A stretch of 64,000 nucleotides of DNA from Spirosoma arboris (GCF_009754945.1 NZ_WPIN01000002.1:496001-560000), one strand, 5' to 3'. Counted from the first letter of the stretch, positions 25,744 to 35,157 are shown. Notes: a model not told the origin generated them from the letters alone. Made by a program: numbers and translations.

Positions 25744-27843
25744 ATGAAATCAACTCTTACGCTTGTGGTGTGGCTATTGCTACCCCTTGCTACGTTTGCC
25801 CAGATTCTAAAACCTGTCACCTGGAGCTATAAACCAGCTAAATCAACTGCCAAAGTTGGTGAGATTATCGAGCTTCGTTTTACCGCCAATATTCAAACCG
25901 GCTACCATATCTATTCGTCAGAAGTTAATCCTAAAATTGACGGCCCTTTACCAACGGTTATCAAGCTCACACCCAATAAAAGCTTCGAGTTGATTGGGAA
26001 GGTAAAACCAGAAAGTAAGGTAGAAACCAAATATGAAGAGGTATTTGAGGGTGATACCTACCTGATGCATGGTGCAGCGCAATTCTCCCAACGTATCAAA
26101 ATCCTCAGCGACAAGCCAGTTCTTGAAGGTAATGTTGATTATCAAGTCTGTACCGATAAAGATGGGCAGTGTATTCCTGGAAATGAAGACTTTACCATTA
26201 CAGGGTTAACTGTTACTGCTCCAACAACTGCTACAGTCGCATTAGCCTCAACGCCAACGGCTACTTCGGTAGTTACCAAACCAACTTCCGAAACGGCCGT
26301 TGCAGCCGCTACCCCAACGCCTGCACTAACAGCCACGGAAACAGCTAAAGCCGAGGAATCCAGTGTCAAAGAGACTGTTAAAATCCAGGACTTGTCATTA
26401 GATAAGACAAAAAATGCTTCGGATGATTCGTTGGGAGGTTTTCTACTGGCCGCTTTCCTATCGGGCCTGGTTGCCTTGCTTACACCCTGTGTCTTCCCGA
26501 TTATCCCAGCAACGGTTAGTTTCTTTACGAATCAGCAGGGCGGTATGTGGAAAGCCTTTTTGTATGGGGCCTTCATCATTGGTATCTACGTACTGATCGG
26601 CACGGTCGTATCGCGGTTTAACGGACCGGCTTTCGCCAACTTTGTCAGTACGCACTGGCTGCCAAACCTAATCTTCTTTGCGACTTTCTTCATTTTCGGA
26701 CTTTCCTTTTTGGGCCTTTTTGAGATTGTACTGCCAAATTCGCTTATTAATAATGCAGATGCCCGCTCAGAAAAAGGTGGAATTGTAGGGATTTTCTTTA
26801 TGGCCTTCACACTAGTTCTGGTGTCGTTTTCCTGCACCGGGCCAATTGTCGGTAGTTTGCTGGTGGCATCGGCAGGCGGTGAGGTTGTTAAGCCTATTTT
26901 AGGAATGGCTGCGTTTTCGTCGGCCTTCGCTGTTCCCTTTACCTTGTTTGCCGCCTTTCCACAATGGATGAAAAGTCTACCTCGCTCAGGTGGCTGGTTA
27001 AACTCGGTGAAAGTCGTTCTAGGTTTTATCGAACTGGCTCTCGCGCTCAAATTTCTGAGTATCGCCGATCAGGTTTACCACTGGCATTTACTCGACCGGG
27101 AAGTTTTTCTGGCTATCTGGATTGTCATTTTCGCTCTGGTTGGTTTTTACTTTTTAGGCAAACTTCGTCTACCACACGACAGTGAGGTTAAGTTCATTAG
27201 CGTTCAGAAACTCCTATTAGCCATTGCGACATTTTCATTTGTCGTTTATATGATTCCCGGTTTGTGGGGTGCTCCACTGAAAGCGTTATCAGGCTATCTC
27301 CCTCCCGAAACATCACAGGATTTCAACCTACACGGGCAGATTTCTACGAGTGGCCAGCAGTCAGCAAGCTTAGCCGGAAGCGGCCCAATCAGGCATGCTG
27401 ATCTATTTCATCTTCCGCACGGTTTGCAGGGATTTTTCGATTACAAACAGGCATTAGCCTATTCGAAAAAAGTAAATAAGCCTGTATTTATTGATTTCAC
27501 TGGTCACGGTTGTGTGAATTGCCGCGAAATGGAAGCACGAGTGTGGTCAGATCCAGCGGTATTATCTCGACTCCAGAATGATTTTGTGGTACTGGCTCTC
27601 TACGTAGACGACAAAACCGACCTCCCCGAATCTGAATGGTATACCTCAACCTACGACCAGAAGGTCAAAAAGAGTATCGGAGCGCAAAACGCCGATCTGC
27701 AAATCACCAAATACAACAACAACGCCCAGCCACATTATTGCCTTGTCAATAGCAAGGGAGAATTGCTTGTAGCACCTAAAAACTATGACCGCGATGTAGC
27801 CAATTTCGTTGCGTTCCTGGATTCAGGAAAAGCTAAATTCTAA
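25744..27843 (+). CDS. dsbD: Thiol:disulfide interchange protein DsbD
   Basis: 699 residues from Met 25744 (MKSTLTLVVWLLLPLATFAQ, a clean signal peptide); the frame extends to 25639 through a terminator. Domains in order: N-terminal periplasmic DsbD-alpha-like domain with CTDKDGQCIPG; a Thr/Ala/Pro/Val-rich linker of about 55 residues; a transmembrane CcdA-like core with the redox Cys pair in LTPCVFPIIPA and SCTGPIVGS; a C-terminal thioredoxin domain with FIDFTGHGCVNCREME (C590 and C593). It carries electrons from cytosolic thioredoxin to periplasmic thiols, for protein folding and cytochrome maturation. The low-complexity linker is unusual for its length. Confidence 0.9.
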   Translation: MKSTLTLVVWLLLPLATFAQILKPVTWSYKPAKSTAKVGEIIELRFTANIQTGYHIYSSEVNPKIDGPLPTVIKLTPNKSFELIGKVKPESKVETKYEEVFEGDTYLMHGAAQFSQRIKILSDKPVLEGNVDYQVCTDKDGQCIPGNEDFTITGLTVTAPTTATVALASTPTATSVVTKPTSETAVAAATPTPALTATETAKAEESSVKETVKIQDLSLDKTKNASDDSLGGFLLAAFLSGLVALLTPCVFPIIPATVSFFTNQQGGMWKAFLYGAFIIGIYVLIGTVVSRFNGPAFANFVSTHWLPNLIFFATFFIFGLSFLGLFEIVLPNSLINNADARSEKGGIVGIFFMAFTLVLVSFSCTGPIVGSLLVASAGGEVVKPILGMAAFSSAFAVPFTLFAAFPQWMKSLPRSGGWLNSVKVVLGFIELALALKFLSIADQVYHWHLLDREVFLAIWIVIFALVGFYFLGKLRLPHDSEVKFISVQKLLLAIATFSFVVYMIPGLWGAPLKALSGYLPPETSQDFNLHGQISTSGQQSASLAGSGPIRHADLFHLPHGLQGFFDYKQALAYSKKVNKPVFIDFTGHGCVNCREMEARVWSDPAVLSRLQNDFVVLALYVDDKTDLPESEWYTSTYDQKVKKSIGAQNADLQITKYNNNAQPHYCLVNSKGELLVAPKNYDRDVANFVAFLDSGKAKF

Positions 27844-27845
27844 GA

Positions 27846-27918
27846 TAACGCGTACATCTTGTCCGCACTGTTATAGTTAAAAACTAATATTGACTTTGCG
27901 GACAAGATGTACGCGTTA
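27846..27918. repeat. Perfect 22-bp inverted repeat after dsbD (GTARCGYGG theme)
   Basis: TAACGCGTACATCTTGTCCG... (27846-27867) and its exact complement at 27897-27918, with a 29-nt AT-rich loop. It precedes a second, classic terminator. Each arm is itself partly palindromic (GCGTACATCTTGTCCGC). Convergent gene ends flank the pair. Confidence 0.85.
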
Positions 27919-27921
27919 CAC

Positions 27922-27956
27922 AAAAAATCCCCGCCAGGCTCTGGCGGGGATTTTTT
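27922..27956. terminator. Bidirectional intrinsic terminator dsbD/desaturase
   Basis: A perfect 16-bp stem AAAAAATCCCCGCCAG (27922-27937) with CTGGCGGGGATTTTTT (27941-27956), a 3-nt loop, and A/T tails on both sides. Confidence 0.93.
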
Positions 27957-27980
27957 GTTGATAGGTGCTTGAGGCTTCGA

Positions 27981-29012
27981 TTAGGCTGCGGTTTCTGCCG
28001 GAACAGCTTGCGATTGCACCAGTTCCATATCTGGTCTCGATTGATCGGAAACCAGGACACGACCACGTTCCTTACGAACAATACGCGAAAAAAGCGATAT
28101 CTCCTGATCGAACAGGAAGAGGAAAAATAGCTTTACAAACGATGTATGATATTTCAGCGACTCATAATACTCGGGAGCCGATTTCTTAATTTCTGGTAGT
28201 TTATTCCAGGGAATAGAAGGAAAATCGTGGTGCTCATTGTGGAACCCAACGTTCAGATTAGGACCATTAAGCGGGCCGTAGTAGCTGTAGGTTTCCTGTT
28301 GAGGATCAAGCGTCAGGAAATGCTCCTGAGCCCAGCGCGCACCCAGTGGATGAAGTCCAACCGAAAAGAACAGACACAGCACCATGAAAGCCAATGCTTT
28401 CCAGCCAAACAAGGTTACAATTAGCACATCAAATGTAATCTGAACAATAAAATTGGCAATTACCCATTTATCAAAAACGGCTAGCTCTTTCATCCGCAGC
28501 GTACGAATACCCTGAAAAATAGGATAGAACAATAACCAGATCGCCTTGCCAATGGCGTAATTTTTGATTAACCGAGCCTCGTACCAGTCCGGCAAATCGG
28601 CATCCAGTTCGTGAACCCCCTGAAAAGCATGGTGCTTTATATGGAAATTCTTAAACGTTAATGCCGTTGGGAATACAGTTGGGAGGTTGGCAAAAATAGC
28701 TGTCCATATATTCGCAGCGGGTTTGCGGAAAATCAGATTATGAGCCGCTTCGTGAATACAAACGAATAGCGTGTGTGCCGGGAAGGCACCAATAAACCAG
28801 GCAGCCGCAACCACAATCCACCACGATTGATCACGAACGAGCCAGGCGATACCCGTCATAAGAACTACACAAAAGGCAGCCACCCAAAACGTAGTTGGGT
28901 TCTTCTGACCAATGAGTTTCTTGATTTCGGGGTGAGCCTTCAGGATTTGCCGAGTACGAATTCGGTGTGGTTCGGTGGTAGTAGATCGAACAAAATCAGT
29001 TAACACTGCCAT
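27981..29012 (-). CDS. DEGS-like sphingolipid delta-4 desaturase (fatty acid desaturase family)
   Basis: 343 residues with four to six membrane helices and three His boxes: HEAAH (87-91), HIKHH (124-128) and HNEHH (258-262). The C-terminal stretch ETYSYYGPLN, NVGFHNEHHDFPSIP and SAPEYYESL closely follows eukaryotic dihydroceramide delta-4 desaturases (DEGS1/DES1), as does HPEIKKLIG near the N terminus. It should be a di-iron membrane enzyme introducing a double bond in a long-chain base or acyl chain. Cytophagales make sphingolipids, so a long-chain-base desaturase is plausible. No sphingolipid biosynthesis gene is in the window. Confidence 0.85.
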   Translation of the reverse strand: MAVLTDFVRSTTTEPHRIRTRQILKAHPEIKKLIGQKNPTTFWVAAFCVVLMTGIAWLVRDQSWWIVVAAAWFIGAFPAHTLFVCIHEAAHNLIFRKPAANIWTAIFANLPTVFPTALTFKNFHIKHHAFQGVHELDADLPDWYEARLIKNYAIGKAIWLLFYPIFQGIRTLRMKELAVFDKWVIANFIVQITFDVLIVTLFGWKALAFMVLCLFFSVGLHPLGARWAQEHFLTLDPQQETYSYYGPLNGPNLNVGFHNEHHDFPSIPWNKLPEIKKSAPEYYESLKYHTSFVKLFFLFLFDQEISLFSRIVRKERGRVLVSDQSRPDMELVQSQAVPAETAA

Positions 29013-29200
29013 AAATAAGGTATTGCCAGTACAAATACAATGAATACGAATAGTAAAATTAACACATTTTCAACTGGTAACGCTATTTTTTCAGCCGAAA
29101 ATTTCCTGACTTTAGTCATATATTCATCTTTAAACGAGAAAGGCGAAACTGAGTAGCTCCGCCTTTACTGATTCAGGTTGATTCAACAAAAAACATAGTA

Positions 29201-29260
29201 TGGTGGAGTAAGTTAAGTAAGTAGAATAGGGCCGGATAACTTACTGCACCCACTCCACCA
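29201..29260 (-). terminator. Imperfect 21-bp inverted repeat after the beta-barrel gene
   Basis: TGGTGGAGTAAGTTAAGTAAG (29201-29221) pairs with the complement of 29240-29260 with about four mismatches. It lies 6 nt past the stop of the minus-strand gene. Probably a terminator, though the T-run is weak. Confidence 0.55.
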
Positions 29261-29265
29261 CTTCA

Positions 29266-29958
29266 CTAATAGCCAATTGGGAACGAATAGCCCAGCGAAA
29301 CGGCAACCCCTCGATTTCGAACATTGACATTAACAACGGGCACTTGTATCTGCCGTGTGAAGCCCTGCGTATAGCGACCTTCGATAAAGAACTTACCTGC
29401 ACCAGCATCGAACGCCAGACCCAAACCGCCAACTGCACTAACGTCCCAGCGATTCAACATGCCGCCGTAGTTAACATCGATATCGTAAGGCTGCGTTGTA
29501 AACAGACCCGAAGCGCGGGTACGAATGCGGCCATCGAGTGCATAACTCACCGCTGGGCCTGCAATCAGGTAAGGTTGAACCGGACCATCAGACAGATTAA
29601 ATTTAAACAGCAAGGGCACTTCAAGTTGTTGCGATTGATAAGCAATAGTGGCACCTAGTGGTAAGTTAAATCCGCCAAGCGTAAGGTCGAATCCTTCTTT
29701 AATAGCGACTCCTTTCCGTACGTAAGCAATTTCAGGCCGAAACGAGACACGTTCACTCAATGGAATATCTAAGAAAAGGGCCGCTGTTGGGCCAATTGTC
29801 GGATGAAAATCAGGCATCATACTACCCAGAAAATCAGGTTTAGAAGCGAATCCAGCATTGGCTCCACCACGGATACCTACCTGAACCTGAGCAAAAGAAA
29901 GTTGAGTAATAAACAAGCCAAAAAAGGCAAGAACACCGGCAAGCACAATTCGTTTCAT
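29266..29958 (-). CDS. PorT-like outer-membrane beta-barrel protein
   Basis: 230 residues. Signal peptide MKRIVLAGVLAFFGLFITQL ends at SFAQ. The body alternates amphipathic strands (VQVGIRGGANAGFAS, VSFRPEIAYVRKGVAIKEGF, KFFIEGRYTQGF) and ends in an aromatic-rich last strand (VAVSLGYSFPIGY). This fits the small PorT-type barrels common in Bacteroidota. Role unknown; these proteins are often stress- or T9SS-linked. It is monocistronic with a terminator-like hairpin downstream. Confidence 0.8.
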   Translation of the reverse strand: MKRIVLAGVLAFFGLFITQLSFAQVQVGIRGGANAGFASKPDFLGSMMPDFHPTIGPTAALFLDIPLSERVSFRPEIAYVRKGVAIKEGFDLTLGGFNLPLGATIAYQSQQLEVPLLFKFNLSDGPVQPYLIAGPAVSYALDGRIRTRASGLFTTQPYDIDVNYGGMLNRWDVSAVGGLGLAFDAGAGKFFIEGRYTQGFTRQIQVPVVNVNVRNRGVAVSLGYSFPIGY

Positions 29959-30186
29959 GGTATTGAAGGGAAAATAGACTAGAAAATGAGAACCTGAAAT
30001 TGATTGTGTAAAGCGTCGGCAATAGGCGAAGAAGTTATTTAGTAGCGATTTCGTTTGTTAGAGGAATCGACCGCCGAAAGGATTAATCAAGCCAAAAAAA
30101 ATTATGTAAACTTTCCAGAAAAAGTTGATAGCTCAGTAAGTTATTCAATAGTTATCTCTGGCAATCAGTCAGTTGTATTTTTTCTT

Positions 30187-30215
30187 GAAAACATTGTAGC
30201 GGTCTCGTAACTTTA
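30187..30215 (+). promoter_or_regulatory. Candidate Bacteroidota-type promoter of the acyltransferase gene
   Basis: TAACTTTA (30208-30215) is close to the -7 consensus TAnnTTTG, with TTG 20 nt upstream (TTCTTG ending at 30187). It is placed 28 nt before the ATG at 30244. Moderate match only. Confidence 0.4.
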
Positions 30216-30243
30216 CCAACTACCTACGACTCTTAACCTAAAG

Positions 30244-31056
30244 ATGAAATATATTAAGCCAACTAAGTTCAGCTACCTGCCTAAGTTCCTGATGCCGCTA
30301 GATGTGCTGGGCCTATTTGAGTGCGATCCGTTTGGTAGCTCGCTTTTAGTCAGGCGAATACTTATCGGTATTGTCGGTTGGTTGACTTATGCCCGCTACA
30401 CAGTCGTGAACCGTATTCAGATTGAAGGCACTGAAAATCTGGAAAATTTACCCATCAACAACGTTCTGTTTTTATCAAATCACCAAACGTACTTCGCCGA
30501 TGTCATTGCGTTTTTCCAGATCTTTTGCGCGGTAAAATGGGGCTTTCAGAATACAATTGTACCACCCGTCTACTTATTTGGTCCGCGTGCCCGACAATAC
30601 TACGTAGCGGCTTCTGAGACGATGAAAAAAGGCTTTGTTCCTCGTGTTCTGTCTGCAGCCGGAGCCTTAACCATCGAACGATCGTGGCGGGCAGAAGGTC
30701 GCGAAGTACAACGGGCTGTAGATAATACGGCCAATGATAAAATTGCAAAAGCACTCGCGCACGGTTGGGTTGTCAGTTTTCCACAGGGTACAACTACCCC
30801 TTACGCACCTATTCGAAAAGGGACAGGGCATCTTTTAAAAAACAATCAGCCAATTGTTATTCCAGTGGTTATCAATGGATTTCGGCGGGCCTTCGACAAA
30901 AAAGGGCTACGATTCAAGAAGCGTAATACGTTACTGACTGTTCAGTTTAAAGCGCCACTTCACTATAGCCCTGACGATACTGTCGAGGACATCGTAGCCA
31001 AAGTCCGTCATGCCATTGAGCAAGATGCTCCCGAGTGGGCACAGGAAAAGAGTTAA
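30244..31056 (+). CDS. PlsC-like lysophospholipid acyltransferase
   Basis: 270 residues. The acyltransferase block NHQTYFADV is near residue 80, but the spacing between His and Asp is five residues, not the usual four, so the alignment of the catalytic dyad is not certain. Block III is FPQGTTTPYAPIRKG and block IV IVIPVVINGFRR. A short hydrophobic stretch lies near residues 36-50. It should acylate a lysophospholipid or a related lipid at the inner membrane. Acyltransferases of this type are common near lipid A, ornithine lipid and sphingolipid genes; the desaturase at 27981 is 1.2 kb away but on the other strand. Confidence 0.8.
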   Translation: MKYIKPTKFSYLPKFLMPLDVLGLFECDPFGSSLLVRRILIGIVGWLTYARYTVVNRIQIEGTENLENLPINNVLFLSNHQTYFADVIAFFQIFCAVKWGFQNTIVPPVYLFGPRARQYYVAASETMKKGFVPRVLSAAGALTIERSWRAEGREVQRAVDNTANDKIAKALAHGWVVSFPQGTTTPYAPIRKGTGHLLKNNQPIVIPVVINGFRRAFDKKGLRFKKRNTLLTVQFKAPLHYSPDDTVEDIVAKVRHAIEQDAPEWAQEKS

Positions 31057-31248
31057 TTAAATCGCGGGGCGCTTCTCCTTATTCTTCATTCTTCCCCACA
31101 GCCTATAGTAGGTTACATACAACTCGTCTTTATACTAGACGTCAACAAACTCGCTAAAACTAAAAGGCGAACGACTTGTTCAGTTATCAATTTTGTCGAT
31201 GCACGTTTGCTAACTGACAAGATTTCCTATTCCTAAAGACGAATTGCT

Positions 31249-33582
31249 ATGAGACTGCATGCCGAATTAAATCCGAGCCTAAAAAGCTATCTATTCCCCG
31301 CATGTCTATTGACGCTAAGCTTACTGACCTCCAGTTGTAATCAGTCTTATAAATCCTCTTCGGGCAATGACTTTGCCCGGGTTGTTCAGGATACGAATCC
31401 ACCAGTAGAGCCTTTATCACCACAGGCTAGTATTGAAAAAATCCAACTTCCGCCGGGCTATCATATTGAGCTGGTAGCCAGCGAACCCATGATTCAGGAA
31501 CCAGTAGCCTTGGCCTGGGATGGAAATGGCAGACTCTACGTAGCAGAGATGAATACGTACATGACTGATGCCAGTGCTACGGGAGAATACGCACCAACAA
31601 GCCGGATCAAGCGTCTGGAAGATACCGATGGTGATGGTAAAATGGATAAGTCGACCATCTTTATTGATAGCCTCGTTCTGCCTCGTACTATTTTGCCCGT
31701 AGGCGACCAATTGCTAGTGGGCATTACCAATGTTCAACATATCTGGAGTTATCGGGATACAAACGGCGATGGGAAGGCTGATGAGAAAAAGATAGTCTTC
31801 AGAAACGATGCCATCGACTCGCGAAATCTGGAGCATCAGAATGGCGGGATGATCTGGAATCTGGACAACTGGATTTACCCAACCCGCGATAACCTTCGAT
31901 ATAAATACAAAAATGGCAAGCTTCAGGCCGATACGCTTGTCGATAACATGATTGGCCAATGGGGCATGACGACCGATAACTATGGTCGCTTGTTTTATTC
32001 AGAAGCCGGTCCTGGCTTACCGGCGGTACAAATTCAGCAAAACCCTGCGTATGGTGCCTTGAACTTTGCCGACCAATATTCAGAAGATTTCACGAAACCC
32101 TGGCCAATAATTGGCAATGTCGATGCACAAGGTGGTCGAGAAGCATTACGACCCGAAGACAACACGCTCAATAAATTCACGGCAGGTTGTGGCCAGTCTA
32201 TTTTCCGGGGAGATCGCTTACCCGTTGATATGCAGGGTGATTATTTTATTCCAGAGCCGGTAGGGCGGATTATTAAACGCGGCAAAGTGAGTAACCGCGA
32301 CGGGAAAATTTACATTGAAGACGCCTATAAACAGAAAGACTGGCTGGCATCGGCCGATATGAATTTCCGGCCAATCAATACCTATACGGGACCTGATGGT
32401 TGTTTTTACATTGTCGATATGTATCATGGCATCATTCAGGAAAGCGAGTGGACAAAGCCGGGCTCCTATTTAGGCGGGATAATTCAGCAAAAAGGATTGT
32501 ACAAGAACCGGGGAATGGGCCGAATTTACCGCGTAGTGCATGATGATTTCAAGCGCGATACGCAGCGGCCCAATATGCTCAATGAGCCGAGCAGTAAATT
32601 GATAAACTATCTCGATCACCCAAATGGTTGGTGGCGCGATAATGCACAACAGTTGCTTATCATTCGGAACGATCAAACTGTTGTGCCAACACTCAAACAA
32701 ATAGCCATCGGCGAAAAAGCTTCGTTATCAAAACAGCCCAGTCCGTTGGCGCGTACCCATGCTTTGTGGACGCTGGAAGGCTTAGATGCAATTGATAAAT
32801 CAACGCTCTTTAAGGCATTTACGGATTCTGATGCCCAGGTTCGCAAAACCGCCGTCTGGATCAGCGAATATTATCTAAAGAGAAAAGATCCAGAAGTAAT
32901 AGCGAAGCTGGCCACATTGAAAGATGACTCGAGTCCTGATGTACGATTTCAATTGGCGTTGTCGCTTCGTAGCTATAAAACGCCCCAGACACAAGCGCTT
33001 GTCAAAACGCTGTTGGCTGACAATCCAAAGAATGAGTTAATGCAGTTCTCGTTTACAACCTTTGCTGAGTCGCAGAAAATTCTTCAGGCCGAGCAGGAAC
33101 GTACCCGCAACCTAAGTCCTGCCGACCGAGCTTTAGTAACCCAGGGTGCTACAATTTTCAAGCAACTATGCGCCACCTGTCACGGCCCCGATGGCAAAGG
33201 CATCACGATGGGAGGTAAACAGATGCCTGCACCTCCTCTGGTTGGTTCACCACGTGTGAAAGGTGACAAAACGCTATTAATGCAGTTACTCCTAAATGGC
33301 ATGAGAGGGCCGGTCGATGGCAAGACTTACCCCGATATGATGCCCTCAATGGCAGCCAATGATGACAAATGGATTGCTTCGGTGCTGAGCTACGTACGAA
33401 ACAGTAGTGAACTGGGCAATAAATCATCGGTTGTGACACCGGAAGAGGTCGCTTACACACGGGCCAATACACCTGTCATTTCAGCAGGTATGACCCAACA
33501 GGAACTGGAGATATTTAAGCTGGGTCGCGCCGAACGTACCAACTGGAGCAAATCAGACGATAAGGATAAGTCCCACAAATAG
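31249..33582 (+). CDS. Beta-propeller (DUF7133/PQQ-dehydrogenase-like) lipoprotein with HEAT repeats and cytochrome c
   Basis: 777 residues. Lipobox near residue 30 (LLTSSC). Residues about 60-430 form a soluble propeller resembling the membrane-bound dehydrogenase domain (PPGYHIELVASEPMIQEPVA; ITNVQHIWSYRDTNGDGKAD); about 430-610 are HEAT-like (ALWTLEGLDAIDKSTLF). A c-type cytochrome follows with LCATCHGPDGKG (haem Cys 641 and 644, His 645) and an axial Met candidate in MPSMAAND. Such proteins should oxidise a sugar or alcohol in the periplasm and pass electrons to the respiratory chain. The next two genes (SUMF1-like, DUF1080) are co-directional at 9 and 27 nt, forming an operon. Confidence 0.82.
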   Translation: MRLHAELNPSLKSYLFPACLLTLSLLTSSCNQSYKSSSGNDFARVVQDTNPPVEPLSPQASIEKIQLPPGYHIELVASEPMIQEPVALAWDGNGRLYVAEMNTYMTDASATGEYAPTSRIKRLEDTDGDGKMDKSTIFIDSLVLPRTILPVGDQLLVGITNVQHIWSYRDTNGDGKADEKKIVFRNDAIDSRNLEHQNGGMIWNLDNWIYPTRDNLRYKYKNGKLQADTLVDNMIGQWGMTTDNYGRLFYSEAGPGLPAVQIQQNPAYGALNFADQYSEDFTKPWPIIGNVDAQGGREALRPEDNTLNKFTAGCGQSIFRGDRLPVDMQGDYFIPEPVGRIIKRGKVSNRDGKIYIEDAYKQKDWLASADMNFRPINTYTGPDGCFYIVDMYHGIIQESEWTKPGSYLGGIIQQKGLYKNRGMGRIYRVVHDDFKRDTQRPNMLNEPSSKLINYLDHPNGWWRDNAQQLLIIRNDQTVVPTLKQIAIGEKASLSKQPSPLARTHALWTLEGLDAIDKSTLFKAFTDSDAQVRKTAVWISEYYLKRKDPEVIAKLATLKDDSSPDVRFQLALSLRSYKTPQTQALVKTLLADNPKNELMQFSFTTFAESQKILQAEQERTRNLSPADRALVTQGATIFKQLCATCHGPDGKGITMGGKQMPAPPLVGSPRVKGDKTLLMQLLLNGMRGPVDGKTYPDMMPSMAANDDKWIASVLSYVRNSSELGNKSSVVTPEEVAYTRANTPVISAGMTQQELEIFKLGRAERTNWSKSDDKDKSHK

Positions 33583-33591
33583 CCACTAGCC

Positions 33592-34434
33592 ATGAATATA
33601 GCCTTTATAAAAAGTCTACTGAGCTGCCTGTTTATACTTTATGTATCTATGGCGTTCGCGCAGGAGCCGACTTATACAAACAGCATAGGTATGGAGTTTG
33701 TACACATTCAGCCGGGAAGCATGGTTGTTGGTCGATTTCAGCCACCTTATCCCCACCAACCAGAATCAACGACGGCGTCAAAAAGTAATGATCCGGGGTT
33801 GCCCTGGACTCAAAAGGAGTATGAACTGGCAGAGAAATTAGTAAAGCAGGACGCTCGGTCTGGTTTCTCGGTCAAGATCGATCACCCGTATTATATTGGC
33901 AAATTTGAGGTAACGCAGGCGCAGTGGAAAAAAGTGATGGGTGAAAATCCATCCGCTTTTCAGGGCAGTAAAGTCAAGGATGAGGCCGATCAACACCCAG
34001 TTGAGCAGGTTAGCTGGCAGGATGTTCAGAAGTTTCTGGTAAAGCTAAATGCGATGGATAAAGGCAAACATTACCGATTACCCACCGAATTCGAGTGGGA
34101 GTATGCAGCCCGCGCTGGAGCGCAGGACGACATCTCCTGGAAAGCGATTTGGGCCTCGGCTCAAATGGGCTCTAAAACAACCAGTAAGGTTGGCCAGAAA
34201 ACACCCAATGCCTGGGGGATCTACGACACATTAGGCAACGTTTGGGAATGGGTACAGGATTATTACAACGAGAAAATCTTTGCGGACCCCTCTCCTGCCC
34301 GTTCAGGCAACCAGCACGTTCTGAAGGGAGCCTCGTTTATGGGTGATGTAAAAAATGCTACTTATATGACTCACGCGGCTGGGCCAGGCAACGGGTGGGA
34401 CGTCGGTTTCCGTGTTGTGATGGAATCGAAGTGA
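33592..34434 (+). CDS. SUMF1/EgtB-type formylglycine-fold protein
   Basis: 280 residues. Signal peptide ends at SMAFAQ. C-type lectin-like SUMF1 fold: MEFVHIQPGSMVVGR, YYIGKFEVTQAQWKKVMG, HPVEQVSWQDVQKFL, YRLPTEFEWEYAARAG, WGIYDTLGNVWEWVQDYY and GFRVVMESK. The Cys pair needed for formylglycine formation is absent, so it is probably not a sulfatase activator; the fold may bind a ligand or another enzyme. It lies between a cytochrome c propeller protein and DUF1080. Confidence 0.88.
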   Translation: MNIAFIKSLLSCLFILYVSMAFAQEPTYTNSIGMEFVHIQPGSMVVGRFQPPYPHQPESTTASKSNDPGLPWTQKEYELAEKLVKQDARSGFSVKIDHPYYIGKFEVTQAQWKKVMGENPSAFQGSKVKDEADQHPVEQVSWQDVQKFLVKLNAMDKGKHYRLPTEFEWEYAARAGAQDDISWKAIWASAQMGSKTTSKVGQKTPNAWGIYDTLGNVWEWVQDYYNEKIFADPSPARSGNQHVLKGASFMGDVKNATYMTHAAGPGNGWDVGFRVVMESK

Positions 34435-34461
34435 TTATCCTAAAATGAAATCCTGTCAATC

Positions 34462-35157
34462 ATGTCCCTAAAAAAAATAACCCTCTTCCTGCTACTGTCT
34501 CTGATAGTGAACTTTGCCAATGCTCAAATTGGTAAAATTCCGGCCGGATTTACCCCCATTTTTAATGGTAAGGACTTAAAAGGCTGGCATACCAGTAGAA
34601 CATCACATCAAGGCACAACCGGCAATTTTTACGTAGAAAACGGCGTCGTTACGCTTAAACAATACCCATACGGGCAAGGTGGCATTCTCCTATCCGATAA
34701 AAAATACGGCAACTTTGAACTCTATCTGGAAGCCAAAATCGACTCGTTTTGCAACGGTGGAATCTTTATCCGCTCTACCGAAAGTGGAGCTGCCTATCAA
34801 ATCGAACTAGCAACGCCGGGTGGATTAGGTGACCTCCTGGGCGAACGAATGAACGTGAGTAAAGGAGCTCATGCCGAAACCATTGCTCAAGTCTGGAAAC
34901 CTGGCGATTGGAACTCATTCCGCATCCGAATGGAAGGAGAAGTTCCTCGCATTAGCTTATGGGTAAACGGCAAGCAAATGTGGGAGGTTACAGAACCCGT
35001 CAATGACTTTGTTGCTGGCGAAACAAAAGGCATGATCGGCCTGCAGGCACACTGGTCAGCGGTATATTCGGCGGCCGCGGAATCTTTCAATATGGCCAAT
35101 TCGTGGAAACCCGGCGCAGCTCACCGATTTCGAAATATTGCGATTAAAGAGCTGTAG
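34462..35157 (+). CDS. DUF1080 protein (3-keto-disaccharide hydrolase family)
   Basis: 231 residues. Signal peptide MSLKKITLFLLLSLIVNFAN; the mature part starts near QIGKIPAGFTPIFNGKDLKG. The PF06439 beta-sandwich features are visible (LKGWHTSRTSHQGTTGNFYV; GGIFIRSTESGAAYQIEL; GLQAHWSAVYSAAA). The family was recently linked to cleavage of 3-keto glycosides. That fits a periplasmic pathway in which a GMC dehydrogenase (a pair is at 7240-9705) oxidises the sugar and DUF1080 cleaves it. Its stop codon lies in the stem at 35154. Confidence 0.88.
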   Translation: MSLKKITLFLLLSLIVNFANAQIGKIPAGFTPIFNGKDLKGWHTSRTSHQGTTGNFYVENGVVTLKQYPYGQGGILLSDKKYGNFELYLEAKIDSFCNGGIFIRSTESGAAYQIELATPGGLGDLLGERMNVSKGAHAETIAQVWKPGDWNSFRIRMEGEVPRISLWVNGKQMWEVTEPVNDFVAGETKGMIGLQAHWSAVYSAAAESFNMANSWKPGAAHRFRNIAIKEL

